Shown here piece after piece: positions 1 through 12,934 of a stretch of DNA of 64,000 nt. Origin of the DNA: Patellaria atrata CBS 101060 (lineage: Eukaryota > Ascomycota > Dothideomycetes > Patellariales > Patellariaceae); assembly GCA_010093705.1 (NCBI GenBank), contig MU006098.1, forward strand, positions 169,981 to 233,980. Reading direction: 5' to 3'. The position numbers and the translations under genes are program-made. How positions within the stretch are numbered: position 1 is the first letter of the stretch; each line of letters opens with the position of its first letter. Below the pieces are notes generated by a model. The model was not told the DNA's origin. It saw nothing but the letters and a program-made list of their open reading frames with translations, and did no database searches.

Positions 1-2086
1 AACCGGAGTACCTGAGATAAATAGGTCCCCACTCAAGAATGTGACTGTTTCTTCATTTGAGAGAGCGATATCTGATGAGCGTGTACTGTCTCAAATAATG
101 CACCCCTCTCATGATCCTGTTGAGGAGCATGAGAAGGACTCACTCGATAGCTCCTCTACGGAAAGGATGGACAGCGCTGACCCGGGTACCGTAGTAACAG
201 GAATGCTTATTGAAGCTTGTAGAACTTTTAGAATGAATCTAGGGAAAGTCCAACTTATGTGAGTAAATTCTCATATGAGATACTGCTATTTTTTTGATCT
301 AGTCGCGCTGGATTATCGCTAAGAGGGGATCCTTTCATTAATATGGGCCTAGCCACGAATGAAGAAATGCCATCGTTGATATTGTGGTTTTACTACTCAC
401 TGGAGATATTCTGCTGACTGGCTTGCGCCTGCTAGGATCGATAGATATTTCGAGAATATGACATCCTTCTCTTTGTTTCGTCGACCAGCTTTCGACACAA
501 AACTCCAAGGGATCAAAACCCAACGTCATGCAGAGGCGCTCCTAGCTGCAATGTTTTCGTTCTCCGCACGTTTCTGTAGTGATGCTGAACTCAGACGGAC
601 AGGTGATGAGACAATGCCAGCTACCGAATACTTTCACAAGCTTGCGAAGATAATGCTAGACAGTTGTCTGGATAGTTTCGTAGAAGATACACCCCCTTTA
701 TGTCTGCTACAAGCTTTAATTCTCTTAACCTTCCAACAGTTGATCGACGGAGTGCGAGGGCGAGCTTGGAGATCTCTCGGGACTTGTGTCCGGATTGCCC
801 ATGAGCATAGCCTACATCTCATTGATCTGGAACGGAGTAAGAAATCTGGTGTTGATCTTGACGTATCGCAATGGATCTTGGATGAAGAGCGGAGAAGAGC
901 TTGGTGGGTCATCTGGGAATTTGACGTCTTCGCTAGTACAGTCAGGAAACTACCTACAGCTATCGACTGGGCTCAGAATAATACCTGGCTTCCGGTGGAT
1001 GATGAGGCCTGGTATGCCGGAATCTACCGACCAAGTTGCGTTTTGGCAATAGATCCAGCCATCCGATGGAAACAACTAGAGAGCAGTGGAAATCAGAGCG
1101 CTAAAGCGTGGTTTATCGTGGTAAATTCACTCATGCGAAGCGCCCAACTCGTATCATATCCGCAGTTCTTTTCGCATTCCAGTCGGATAATGTTAGACTT
1201 GGAGAGTCAAAGACCATCCGCTGAAGGGATTACTCTATTACCAGAACTCACAGATACCGCTCAAATGGACCTGGATATACTGGCCAACTCACTTTGCTGC
1301 GTCATCATTGCTCTACCACCTGGTTTAGCTTTCAGGGGCGAAGCACTCAACTTCGCTTACTATCAAACCGCTCCAGTTCTTCCGAACTCTTATCAACAAG
1401 CATTTGACACGTACAGTTTGCACATAATGATTCAACTTACGCGCTTTATGATATACCACAACCACGTATCACGCCTCTCATGTAACAACACCTCGGTCTC
1501 TACTCCCGGTTCCTCACAATCACTCGGAACATCGCCCACCATCAATTCGGCGCCACCAAAAACTATCTCACCTTCCGCGCGTGCAGCATGGAATCACTAT
1601 CTTACGGCAGCATCTGAGATTGTATCTCTCCTACGATCATCTCCCCCCTCGCACGTACAACACGTAAATCCCTTTCTCGGAAGCACCATCTGGCTTACCG
1701 CCGCCACCCAGGTCGTATACCGATTTTTCGACCCCCCTGCGCATCAACGCCGAGCAATAGACTCAAATCTGGACCTTCTACGCCTGACCTTCAACCGCTA
1801 CGTAGCCTTCTGGAACATTTCAAAGGCGTTACAGGAGAACTTAGAAGGTGTGGAAAGGAAGCTAGAGCGATTGCGGCGTCACGAGCAGAAAGTCCAGACG
1901 GAGCAGAAGAAGGATGAGCAGGTGCCCTTGGGAATTGATGGAATGATGTATGGAACTGGTACGACTAATTGGACTCCGGGCATGGCTTGGAATCTTAATT
2001 CGAGCATTTTTGAGCTCCCGGATCCTGCTGGTAATGCGATGGATTATTTGGGGTTCGATATGGATGAACTGTTTTCCTACAATTGA
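1..2086 (+). CDS. Fungal-specific transcription factor, 5' end missing
   Basis: C-terminal part of a fungal Zn2Cys6-type regulator; the DNA-binding cluster would lie before the window. I read exons <1-258, 303-383 and 436-2086. The first intron has GTGAGT and TAG borders; the second has a CTGAC branch site 20 bases before its TAG. All junctions keep one frame, and the frame is open back to base 2. The joint across the second intron gives IDRYFENMTSFSLFRRPAF, a pattern usual at the start of the Fungal_trans regulatory domain (PF04082). The block around RRRAWWVIWEFDVFAS is the other typical element of that domain. The C-terminal third is Ser/Pro-rich, then charged, ending in an acidic, aromatic tail that could be an activation segment (inference). 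Target genes cannot be told from the sequence. Confidence 0.85.
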
Positions 2087-5000
2087 CCGGAATTGCGAGG
2101 TACATATTAATCATCATACTTGGAAGGTATTAAGATAAGGCTGGAATGAAGAACACGGAAATTAGTTCTAGACGCTTCCTAGCCGGCGGCTTATTTCGCC
2201 CTCATGTGTCGGCTATCAGTCAATTGAGTGGATTGTATCGATTGTACCAGGTGCTGGACAGCATGGACCCGTGCCTCCCAACCCACGACTTCAGAGCAAT
2301 CAAGCACCAAACTTGGACAATTCCCCCCCGGTTGAAAACACTCAGTTGGTGTACAGTTGTACAGTACTCAGCACACTAGCCTATGATAGCATATAAAGCT
2401 ACCCCTTGGTTTACTACTCCCACATATACGCACTACAATACGTCTACAGATCCAGTGTCCACCCCGACCCTTCCGTACAGTCCGAACAATCTGTACTGTA
2501 CAACCCGTCCTCTATAAAATCCGGACAATCCATACAGTCCAACCCGTTGTACGGCTCACTCTGTCAAGGCTCAACCTTAGATGTACATGAAGTTTAAACT
2601 TAAGGAAAGAAAGTGTTGAGATAGCATATGCTGTTCTACTAAAGTACAGTATGACTAAACCGCTGGATCATCCAAGGCACTTATACCCGTGACACACTCA
2701 GCTTACACAGTTCCGTCAGCTTGGCGAAGTCGGTCAGCTTGAGCATTTGCCCATCTTGTGAAAATCTATCAACCGTACAGTACTGTACAAACTCACCGTC
2801 GACGTGATATAGGTAGACGTGCACAGTGGGATCTAAAGCGCTTGGAAGCAGTCGTGCGGTGAGTACGGACCACGACACAGTAGAGGGTTGGCGATGTTCG
2901 TTTTTTTTATGGTACAGTGATAACTAGCATGTACTTCTAAGGTCCTCGCCCTTGTGCGATAACACGCGGTATGATAGGGCGCCTGGGTTATCGATCGATA
3001 TCGTTGTGTCGTCGTCAGATAAGTGCGTCTTTATCAGGTTTTCTCGAACAATTATGGAAGACTGTTGTGTCAATTTGAGAGAGGGGGGAGTAGGTTCGAC
3101 CACTCTCGAGTCTGGGCTTTGCGGTTTGATAAGGTAGTCTGTCATTACTTCAACGATAACTATCTCTCTTCTTGAAACTTCAAAGCGTGTTAGATAGTAA
3201 ATTATTACACATATCCCACTCCTCTCCCTCCGGTACCTCCCCCCTTCACCCATCAACTCTTCTATCCTTATTTTCATATCAGATAATCCCTTCCCCTAAA
3301 CCTAAAAACGAGCCATTGTTCTCGGAGCCGCAGTGCTAGAAGAAAGGTGATTCTACGATATGCTAGCGTAGTTGTAGCTACTACTGAAATCCCACACGGC
3401 ATCCACAACCTACGAAATAGAACATATTTCATCCTCTACAACCTGCGGAAAGATGTCGGATTCTGGGTTACGGTCCCGGGGAGGGGTGGGGGGTGGTATA
3501 GTGCTACATCGGGTATCGAACTTACCCCTTCCCTTCTAGACAGCTCATTATCGTCGAGCTCGGGATGTGAGCTTTGATTTGGATTTGGATTTGGGTGTTG
3601 AGGTTAGGGCACCTGTCGGGGAATTTTGCACTGAGTTGGGATTGGATTGAAGATATGGGTTCACTAGCACTGGTTAGAATCGAGCTAGACACCGCCATCC
3701 AGGTTCGTTCAGGATATGAGTTGAGTTACGGGTACAATCTGACCCCCGGTTTGCCGGAGGGGAGGTGGGATTTGGATGCTATCAATATATCCTTGTCTAA
3801 TACTGCTTAACTTTGTACTTGGCCACACCGCGGTATTTACTGTGAAAAAAGTCATATTCGACACCCTTGGGGTTGAAAGGTCCAATGAGTTCCTTGGGCA
3901 TCTTGGAGGAGCTGGCTGTATCTCTAAAGAAGGGACCAGAGTCTAGATCAAATTAACGCTTGCTAGAATAGTCTCAATAGATTCCGCCATTAGAGAAAGC
4001 AGGCGTGTATCTAGCTTTCAAACTCGGGGGATGCGAGGAAAGGTGTTGGGAAACAAAGTGTGACGAACCCTGTGGATTGTTTTAAGCTGCCGCAAAAGTG
4101 GCATGGGAGTGTCGATAGGCGTGATATCATTCAAGATACGGGATATATGGAAGTCCGGATGAGTATGATGCCTTCAAGTTTCTACCGCGGAAGATAAAGA
4201 TCCGGCAGAACTGTGCACGTTGAAAGGAATTGGTATGATGACGACCAGCGATACATTTCTGAGCGTTTAGACATTGGTAATGGTGAGAGACTCCCGAACT
4301 TTCCTTACTCTACCAGGGGGGGAATTGCTATTGAGATACTTACAAAAGAAAAATAGTCCTGGACAGTTGCAGATACTACTTGTCTATGGTTTCATGAACT
4401 ACGGGATCGAGACGTTACAGATTCGATCCGCTAATACATGATTTGGGCCGAGAGTAATTCCAACAATGATAAAATGTATTCGGGTTCTACGGACGCTAGT
4501 CGTAGCTCAGCTTGAATCGACCTTACAGAACATCTATAGATATGTCCAGTACAGAGAATTTTCTTTCTTCTAACGAATATATTGCTTTGGGGAGGGCTTT
4601 CGTGTTTCAATGAAGTGTAGGGTGGTTTTACAGGAGAGAAGTGACGGTGTCGCTTACATGTAAGCTTGTGATGGAAATTCGGCTTTCAAGACGTCCGAGG
4701 CTCCCATAGGGGATGTTTTGAGGCTGTTTGTATCGATAATCTTGCTCATTCTAGGAGTTGCTCATTATCGATTTCTTTGTTGTCCATTTTCAGATATTAG
4801 TGGTTAGGTTCCTAATCTGAGGAAGGTGGCGGGAGAAATAAGGAGGTGGTCCTATGTGCTTCCAAATATCATTAGGGTATGGTTACCTTTTCGCTCATAG
4901 AATTACTTCATTCGTTAATCAGAGTCTGTTTGACACAAACCTACGCCACCGCATGCAAGCCACCCATCGGGGTTTTATTCTTTGATCCTAAAGCGTGGGG

Positions 5001-8000
5001 TACGGCTGCCAAACGGGCTTGTCATACGTTGCGATGGATATATGTAGCGGTGTACAGGACATAACCATAGAAACTCCCAAGAACACTGGTTTTGTCGAAA
5101 CCAGGGATGTCTGCGTACAATGGAAACCAGTCACCAAGAGAGAGTAGTACACTTTACTGCTCCGCATGTCACATTCCAGGTGATCTGTAGCTTCATCCAT
5201 GTCATATCTTTTTCTTGAACGGGGTTACGCTAGACTGGCGCATTGACCCATGCATTGTAGGACGTCTAGCCCTTCCGAAGGTTACAGGTTTCAATTATGC
5301 GTCCGTATAAGCTGAGATCTTATAAGTGTTGAGAACCGGTTCGGTTAGCCGTATGCACGCTGCCGACTGACGCCATATTCGTTTGCGAAGCTGGAAGCGG
5401 GCAGAACGAACGGGTACTGGCTTCGATCATCGACCCAAATCTTAGACGTGTATTGGAGTTCGTGGAATCAATATTTCAGAACCTGGTAGCTGGGATTGGA
5501 AGCTTTTTTGGGCCAGATTGAGTGGATTTCCGAGAATCAAACACAAGAGTACCCGTATAAGAATCTAGCGGTTCGAGTAACGAAACACAGATCCTCATGG
5601 ACAGGATTACACCTGATCGATTGGTAGGCCGTAAATGGATCGATTTGTGCGAGTAAGTAGACCGTCGCCCTACAATAAGCAAACAGTGCGTTCGGTCTAG
5701 AATAGGGGGTACACCGTTTACTCTCACCAAATCCAGGTAGGAATACGTAGAAGAGGATCGACGACGACCGACGGGACCAATCTAAGACATATCGACCATG
5801 ATTTGCGGATCGCCAGGGGAATTCCGGAGAAATGTGTCAAACAAGGTAAATGTAATATGGAGAACGGTGAGTAGTAGCTGAGATGCAGCTCAGATACGTC
5901 AAAGTAAAGATTAGGAAGGATGCAACGTCGCTCAAGTGTCCAAGCCACGCTTGTATCTCCAGAAAGTCGATGTATCGCTTTCCACTGCTATTTTCAGGAT
6001 GGACCTCCGGGAAGAGAATCAGCTGAGATGATATTGTTCAGTAGAACGAAGCTCGGGTACTGTACTGTACAACGATTTCCGGGCCGATAACATCATTGCC
6101 CGTTTGACACCGAGGCAAAAGTTAGGTACTCTGAAAATCCGGAGATGGAGGGGCAAGACGGGCAATTAATGTACCAAGTCCGGTGTTACCCAGCTGAAGT
6201 TGTATCAGTTATACAGGCCAAGCTTGGAAGGAACGCAAGAAGGCAAGAACGACACCTTGACGGAGGTGGTGCGTTACTGCACCTAACGGCTACTGAAGTG
6301 TACCTGGACTCCTGGACTCCCTGACGCCTAGGTTGTCAAACTTGTCTCCACATTCCACGTGTCGGAAGCATCAGATCTTAATTTTAGATCCCTTATCTAG
6401 AATCCAATAGGCTGGGATGCCGATGAGTATGCAGACCTCGCTGCAACTCTTTGCTGACACCCGTCACAGCCAAAACGGTGCCAAAAGCTCTCCCCGCAAG
6501 CGACAGAAGGACCGGAGCATCTTTGAAAACAGGAAAATGACTCGAAAAGGTTTGAAGAAGAAAATTCAGAACTTAGGGACTCATGAGATATATGCTTAGC
6601 TTCATACTATCGCCTTAAGCTTTGTTACTATTCATTTACAAACGACGATAGACCTTGAAAGAGAGAGGAGGCTTGCTTATGGTATGACTGACATTCTTAA
6701 GGCCTTAACGGTGCTCCGATGAGCCGCTCGGACTGAACCCGAAAGCAAATCCTCGTCAATGTCCATCAATCATTATTTATACGAGCTCTTGTAGGATGCG
6801 AAAATGAGAGCTCGTGAGGCTTGAGTAGAGCGGTTGAAATGTTTCTGCCGATAACAGCGGAAACCCTGATAGTAAATTTTTTTTCATCTGAAATTTGTTA
6901 AGGGTATCTGTCCAATCGTCCAGTGCTATCGATAACTCTCATGGTACGCTTTGATATAGCAAAACGTCTTTCGAACTCGAACCGTTTGCGTAAAGGCTAA
7001 CTAGTTATGATTCCGCATTCCAGGTTCATATGATGATATCGATTCAAGTGGCTGGATCAATGCCTGTTTTTCTCATACAGGCAGCATAAAAGCTGGGGTA
7101 AAACGAGCTCCAGCTTTCGGACATACAAGCCATGCATACGATGATCCGGGTTCTGTACAGGCAAAAAGCAGAAATTTCAACGCCATGAATTATCGAAAAT
7201 CAAAACCCTGTGATACGCAGCTTCAAAACCGATTCGACGTGGAGCATGAACCCCGTCATTATTGCAGTCCGGTCTGCTGCAAACTGCTGCGGGTGTTCTT
7301 ATCGTCTGATTGCGGATGGCTTGTCTATCATGCATCCATGAAGCGAGTCACCAACAACGTCGGCTCGTCGTAATAAGTCATAATCAGGTGAGGCGCCTGA
7401 TGTTTGTAAAGGAGCTGGCTATGTGTGACAATCCTTAATCTTTTTTGTTTCTAAGAAACTCCTCTCCTTTGAGGAACTGAGGTGCTGCTGTTTTGGAGAC
7501 TTTTTCTCATTCTGTGGGATTGGTTCAGCAAGTCCATAGATCTGATATTTTACACCCAATGAGGAAAAAGAATATTAACCAGAGGCTTAATATTTTGGGT
7601 AAATGTTCAGGTCGACAACGACAATTTTGAAACGCGAACCGGGCCAAGATTACCAGAATCTGAAGACCTTCCAGAAGCATTAACCGATGGCGAGTAATGT
7701 CTCTGGTACTAAAAGTACATAGTCCGATCGGACCTCCGTCTGATTCGCAGACGGTTAAGCCAACAGGAGTTTGTGTAAAGTAAATAGCGACCGGACAGCA
7801 TGATTCTACATCCTCCGGAGCTCACCATATCATTCCTTCTTGCCCTTCTTTTGCGAATTTGCAGTATGCAGGGTCTCCATAGCAACCTAAGCCTGATGTT
7901 TCTGAATCACACTGGCCGCAGCGGTTGACCTCCCACGGGCTCCCACGTTGTCAGTTGGGGCACCGCCTATCGAGCGCAAGGACCCGCGCAGATTTTTTGC

Positions 8001-8690
8001 TTTTGGAAAAGAAACGCGATCCGTCCACTCTGATAGGAAGATAAGACGCTGAAAAGAAAAGAGAGAACCCACTCCTGAGAGGATTTCAGGATACCGTGAG
8101 TGTGGAAACACTTCCCAGCACCGCAGCTGTGGACTTGCTCACTGGCTGACGGGACGTTGGGCTTGTGAGATTGTGATTTGGAGATCATCTTTTAAGGTGT
8201 CCATCGGGGAAGCTGATCCCGACGCTTAGAAGGAGATTTTGGCACACGGTATGTGGGTATCTGGCGTTAATTCTAAGATTCTTAAGATTCTAGCTTGGAG
8301 GGGATTGATTCAGCTAGAATCAGCTAAGGCATCATCCCGACCGCCTATCCTCATCTATTTCTGTTGAGAAGATGCTGATGCTCACCTCAGGAAAGTAATA
8401 AGTCAGGTAAGTGTCGCGGTTACTCAGTCATTGTCTGACACGTAGACGAGCATCACACCTCACCGTGCGGCGTGCGGCGTCTGCAGCGTATCACTAAGTC
8501 TGATTTGCGTCAGTCAGAGAGGGTAATGAAACGAAAATGATTTGAATTAGGCGACTGCAAAGATACGTTGTCTCTGGCAATTAATTGATATGTGCCGCCA
8601 AAGAAAAAAGTGGCGGCCGATCAGAGGTTACGGAAAAGAGCGTTGTAATTTGGCTGGCTATCCTTGAGGGCTTGTGATATGGCGGATTAG
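2087..8690. other. Long gene-poor spacer
   Basis: About 6.6 kb with no open frame longer than about 120 codons and none that I recognise. It holds short pyrimidine or purine runs, a cluster of GTACAGT-type words at 2350-2790 and another at 6055-6074. Between 2455 and 2560 the phrase GTACAGTCC recurs, with variants. Base composition is not strikingly AT-rich, so heavy repeat-induced point mutation is not obvious by eye. Confidence 0.5.
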
Positions 8691-11600
8691 CCCCCGTCGC
8701 GGGAAGGCTGTACCTGCATCCGTTGATCATCTACCAACAAATGCAGCAACGTTGAGCGTGGTGGGCTATAATTACAAGTACAGTACATACGAGGTACTAC
8801 TGTATCGAGGGAGGTGGAGTGGAGGGGACTATCGAAGGAGGTAGTGGGGTCGACGCAAAGCTGGCTTATTTGCATGATTCCACAGACTGACAGAAGAGTA
8901 CTAGAATACGGTAACAGTATTCCATAGAAATGATAGAATTCATAATGATTAGTGACACGTTAAGGAAAAACGATAATTATGGAATATGGGATGTGATGAA
9001 GCCGGTAAAGTAGCGACTAGTAAGCTGTAGGCGCGTTGAAGGGGGGGGGATACGGGACCCAGTTGCCTCAGTAGGCCATACGGGTGGCTTCTTTCCTTCT
9101 GCGGTTGTTCTAGCGGGCGGGTTTTAGCCTTGGGCTGCAGGTACAAGTCAGGGGTTGCTGGCAAGCCCGTTGTGTCGGGTAGGATGGCTCCCTATGCCGT
9201 GTAGATCCTGGTAATTAGGGCTCCCTGATGGCTCCTTTGATGGAAGATGCCAGCAGTCCCAGCAACCGGCTAGGATGATAACCAGTGTTAACCAGTACGG
9301 CTCATAGCGGCCACGAAAGTTACCAGAACTGGTTCAGAAACAGGCCTCAGGAGGTCAAAGCAGGTCAAGCTCATCCAAAAGGCTCTCAGCCCGGCTCACC
9401 ATGCCCGGCCGCTTGTGTTTCAAACTGTCTTCCGCGAAAGAGCAAGAAAAGGGCACAGACAGGGGATAGAAGCCGTCGGTTGAGCTTCACGTCACTTTTG
9501 CCCAAATTTCATTTCCCAGTTCAATTCTTTTTTGGCGGCCATGTTTCTTCCCCCCTTTAACCTAACTCTTAGCCAGGAACACAGGGCACATTTTTCGTTG
9601 ATATTTATATTCCTCTCTCTCCCTTGGAAACTTGGATTGAATTCTCCTGGTGCTTGACTTTTCTTCCAACGTTCACACTCTACCTTACCTTGACCTCGAT
9701 AGTCACACGCCTTACAAAGACCCCTGCTACCTTAAGGCTATCCCGTTCAATATCTCTGCCTTACACCTTTGCCTTAGGACCTGGAAATCATATAGCCTCG
9801 GCCTACTTGCATACAACCTACTGCATAGGCGATCTACCGAAATACTTCGAGGCCCTAATTACCACGCATCTGCTGCAGGCGGAAATTATAAGCTCTTACA
9901 CACCATTCCGTACATACCACCCATTATCCATTAAGGATTTTAGGATTCCGACACTTCCCCTCACCTCCATTTAATCATTTGCTTTTTTTGGGCGGACAAT
10001 CCACATCTCCCATCTTACAATCCGGACATCGGACTTCTTTGAGCAGTGCTTTCACAAGCCTCAGCTCTAGCTGCTTTTAATAGTAGCAGTCATCTATCAA
10101 TCCTACAAACTCGTCTGTGAGTCATAGAATGCGCCCTTAATAAGCTGACTGCGTTCTGGGATCATATCAACTAACGGGGTATTTATTAGAAGCACTGCAT
10201 TCCCATCCGTCCACCACTATGATCACTCGGGACGCAACCACAAACATGAACATGGGTCGTGGTGCATACGACACAACCGGCACTCCCAAGCCTCCTCCGC
10301 CGCCCCCAAAGCGCCGATAGCATTCTGTCATTGCTATCACACCATCAAAAACAAACCTGTCGCAGGCGCACTGGCAGTAATTTCCCACAGGTCAAATCGA
10401 GGGTTGACGAGGTCGCGCAGGTGGGTTTCCTCAAACATCAGAGGGTACCTCGAAAGAGTACCTTGTACTATCCAGTCTAAGCAATATCACATTCTGACTA
10501 AGCATCCAGAGCTATCCAGTTCAATCCGATTCCGTTGTACCCTTGTATCCGACAGCTCCGCATTCACACACACTACACCGAATATCACATCACATCAAAA
10601 ATTACGTCTGCTTCTCAACACCACCAACTATCAACCTAAGATATTTTAATCGAGCGACAATTCTTCGACTTTCTGCGGCATGTTTAATACCCCTTCAGCG
10701 ATTATTCAAGCGCATTTTCCTTTTCCAAGGCATCGGTCGGCACTGTATCATTAACCTTTCTCGCGACAAGTTTTTCAGCGAACGATTCCTCCTTGCTTCA
10801 TTTTCCACCACTTATAAGCGGCGGGTCTTCAACAAAAGTCATTTTTGGCGTTACTAGATTATGGAAGCTCAGGCACAGGGATACCAAAAATTCGGATTTC
10901 ATACAGGGGGACATTCATCGGATAGACATATTTTCAATTCGCGGCTCACGCTGCAAAACACAGGGCTTAGGTTCTTGTACGATAAGCCCGGAGCTGGGAA
11001 AGTTTGCGTCGGGTTTATGGCATGCGGCGCAAACCCATTTCATCATCGGGAACGGATATCAAAAGTGTAGACGGGAGCGGTCAATTTCAATCGCTCGCTT
11101 TTGATTACTTCGATTAGAGCTTGAGGCTTTAGATCTGGTTCTGTGTATCGTTAGACAGTAGATTTTAGCGGATCAACTTCGCAGTAATCAATGGATTTTC
11201 ATACGGTATCCACTATTCCCGAAGACAACTTTTTTGATATATTGAGAATCTTTCGTCTTCTGCAAGGCGGTCATACAAGACTTGTCTCCCTGGCGAGGTT
11301 AGGTGTTTCCTTCACGTCACTTTCCATCCCATACAGGTCTCTCCCGTCCACCCTATCTTCGTTTGCAACTCTGTGTGTGTGCCTTTGTGTAGTTCCTCGC
11401 GTAAAGAGCATTTCTGTTTGTTCACCTCCGATCATCTTGAACCTTGCTTGCACCACTGATGGCTTCACGCCTCCAAGTTAGGAAATTTTATCTTGGCACT
11501 CCACCTTCCCGCAGATTGTAAGCCGCAAAGCCAAAAGCACCCACGCTTGTCCCACCATGAACGTCGCTCCCCTCCCCGGATTTGGTCAACGACGACCTCA

Positions 11601-11753
11601 CTTCCTATTGCTTTCGGCTCCAAAATCAACCCACTACCAAAACAATATTTCCAGGACGCCACTGAGTTGTAGCTCCTCATCGCATTCGTAAAGCTTTCAC
11701 TTTGATTTTCTGTACCGCATTGCCCCCGCAAAGAGGAGAGAATTCAAGCCACA
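8691..11753. other. Spacer upstream of the ARPC5 gene
   Basis: From about 9500 the plus strand becomes pyrimidine-rich (many CTT, CCT and CAC runs), like long fungal leader or promoter DNA. Except for the small frame at 10219-10320, listed separately, no open frame here looks coding. The last 300 bases directly precede the ARPC5 start and probably contain its promoter and leader. Confidence 0.4.
10219..10320 (+). CDS. Possible 33-residue small ORF, Pro/Arg tail
   Basis: A short ATG-to-TAG frame with a composition that does not look random. It has three in-frame methionines near the start, then GRGAYDTTGTPKPPPPPPKRR at the end minus its first residue, that is a polyproline run followed by KRR. 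It sits in a pyrimidine-rich stretch. I do not recognise it. It could be a translated small protein, an upstream ORF in a long leader, or chance. A second exon was sought downstream but none was convincing. Confidence 0.25.
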   Translation: MITRDATTNMNMGRGAYDTTGTPKPPPPPPKRR

Positions 11754-12934
11754 ATGTCACTCCAAAATTGGCGTACAATTAACGTAGACGCCCTGGATCC
11801 GGACTCGCCTGCCAATTTCGATCTATCCACACTTACACCAGCAGTCAATCCAGTGTCCACCTCCGACGTTCAGAGTCTACAGAACCAGATACGGCAATTA
11901 CTACGAGGAGGCGATAGTGAGGGAGCGCTCAGAGGGGCCTTGGAAAATGTACCATATGGAGCAGATGACAGAGGAAAGGTAGATGAACACTTTATTGGGT
12001 TGGAAAGACACTTGGATGCAACACTTTACTATTACATTGACGATACTACTTCGGCCTCTCCGTTGTTGAGTCAAAGGTGGAACGCCTTCGTTAGGCAGCA
12101 TAGCTGACGAGTACGTATACAGGAAATCCACCTTGCAACCGTCATCGAAATCTTGCAATCCATACGGCAGTCAGAGATGTCACCTATATTGAGTCGAATA
12201 TATCAATCTGAAGGGGGAACAGAAGTATTGGATGCACTCATGAAATACATGTAGGTCGCTAGTCGTAATTTGGACGAGTCATACTATCTATGGCTTCCTA
12301 TCATATCAATCCGACCGCTCAGCCGTCGAAACGCGAATCCTCACATACGTGAAACGGCTTCATTCAAAGCTAATATATTTCTACGCGAGCAGTTACAAGG
12401 GTATGGCTCAGAGTACTCATGCCCAATCAGCAAAACAGGTCCAGCCTCAATCAACAGGTTTCTCACAAATTCACTCAAGAGGTGGTGGCGAAGGTGGTGG
12501 CCAGGCGATGAGTGTACTCTTGAGTTGGCATGAGAAGGTAAGTAATTCCCGCACATCCGTATAATCCCTCATCTATATCGTCGAGTCTATTTGCAATAAC
12601 CATACCCTTTCTCTTTCCTCGGGTTCACGTGGCCGTATTCCGCATGACGTCGTAGTTTACCATTCCACACTCCTCCTTACACATTGCCCCACAAACTCAT
12701 TCTTCTTATGGGATTCTTTTGTATCTCTGTTACTCATATCTTGCATCTGTTCTTAGTCTCATCTTGTAAGACCTACCTACTGCGCACAATCTTTGTGCCA
12801 CAGATACATAACTATTCTTCGCGCACATTTCAGAGTACGTGGAAACGGACCCAGCTAACATGATACTTCAGCTTGTAGAGATCGCTGGTCCAGGTAGCAT
12901 AGTCCGGGTGATGTCGGACCGTAGAACAGTCTGA
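11754..12934 (+). CDS. ARC15: Arp2/3 complex subunit 5 (ARPC5, p16-Arc)
   Basis: Smallest subunit of the Arp2/3 complex, which nucleates branched actin at endocytic patches. Exons 11754-11978, 12123-12250, 12393-12537 and 12872-12934 give 186 residues in one frame. The start (MSLQNWRTINVDALDPDS), the middle (EIHLATVIEILQSIRQSE) and the end (LVEIAGPGSIVRVMSDRRTV) match the pattern I know for fungal ARPC5. SVLLSWHEK before the last intron is the family's conserved LLQWHEKA-type segment. Introns of 144, 142 and 334 bp are long compared with the 44-70 bp usual in this window. A Gly-rich, Ser/Gln-rich insert lies at about residues 120-160, as in other filamentous fungi. Confidence 0.93.

Noticed and set aside
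3092-5575. GGTTCGA words as tRNA B-boxes
   Set aside because: No matching A-box or cloverleaf could be drawn around them.
5476-5948. Two adjoining minus-strand frames of 74-84 codons
   Set aside because: They abut but do not join by plausible splice signals and look random.
9624-9974. 116-codon plus-strand frame in pyrimidine-rich DNA
   Set aside because: Starts with a non-ATG codon, rich in Leu/Thr/Ser as expected from CT-rich sequence, and overlaps a second similar frame.
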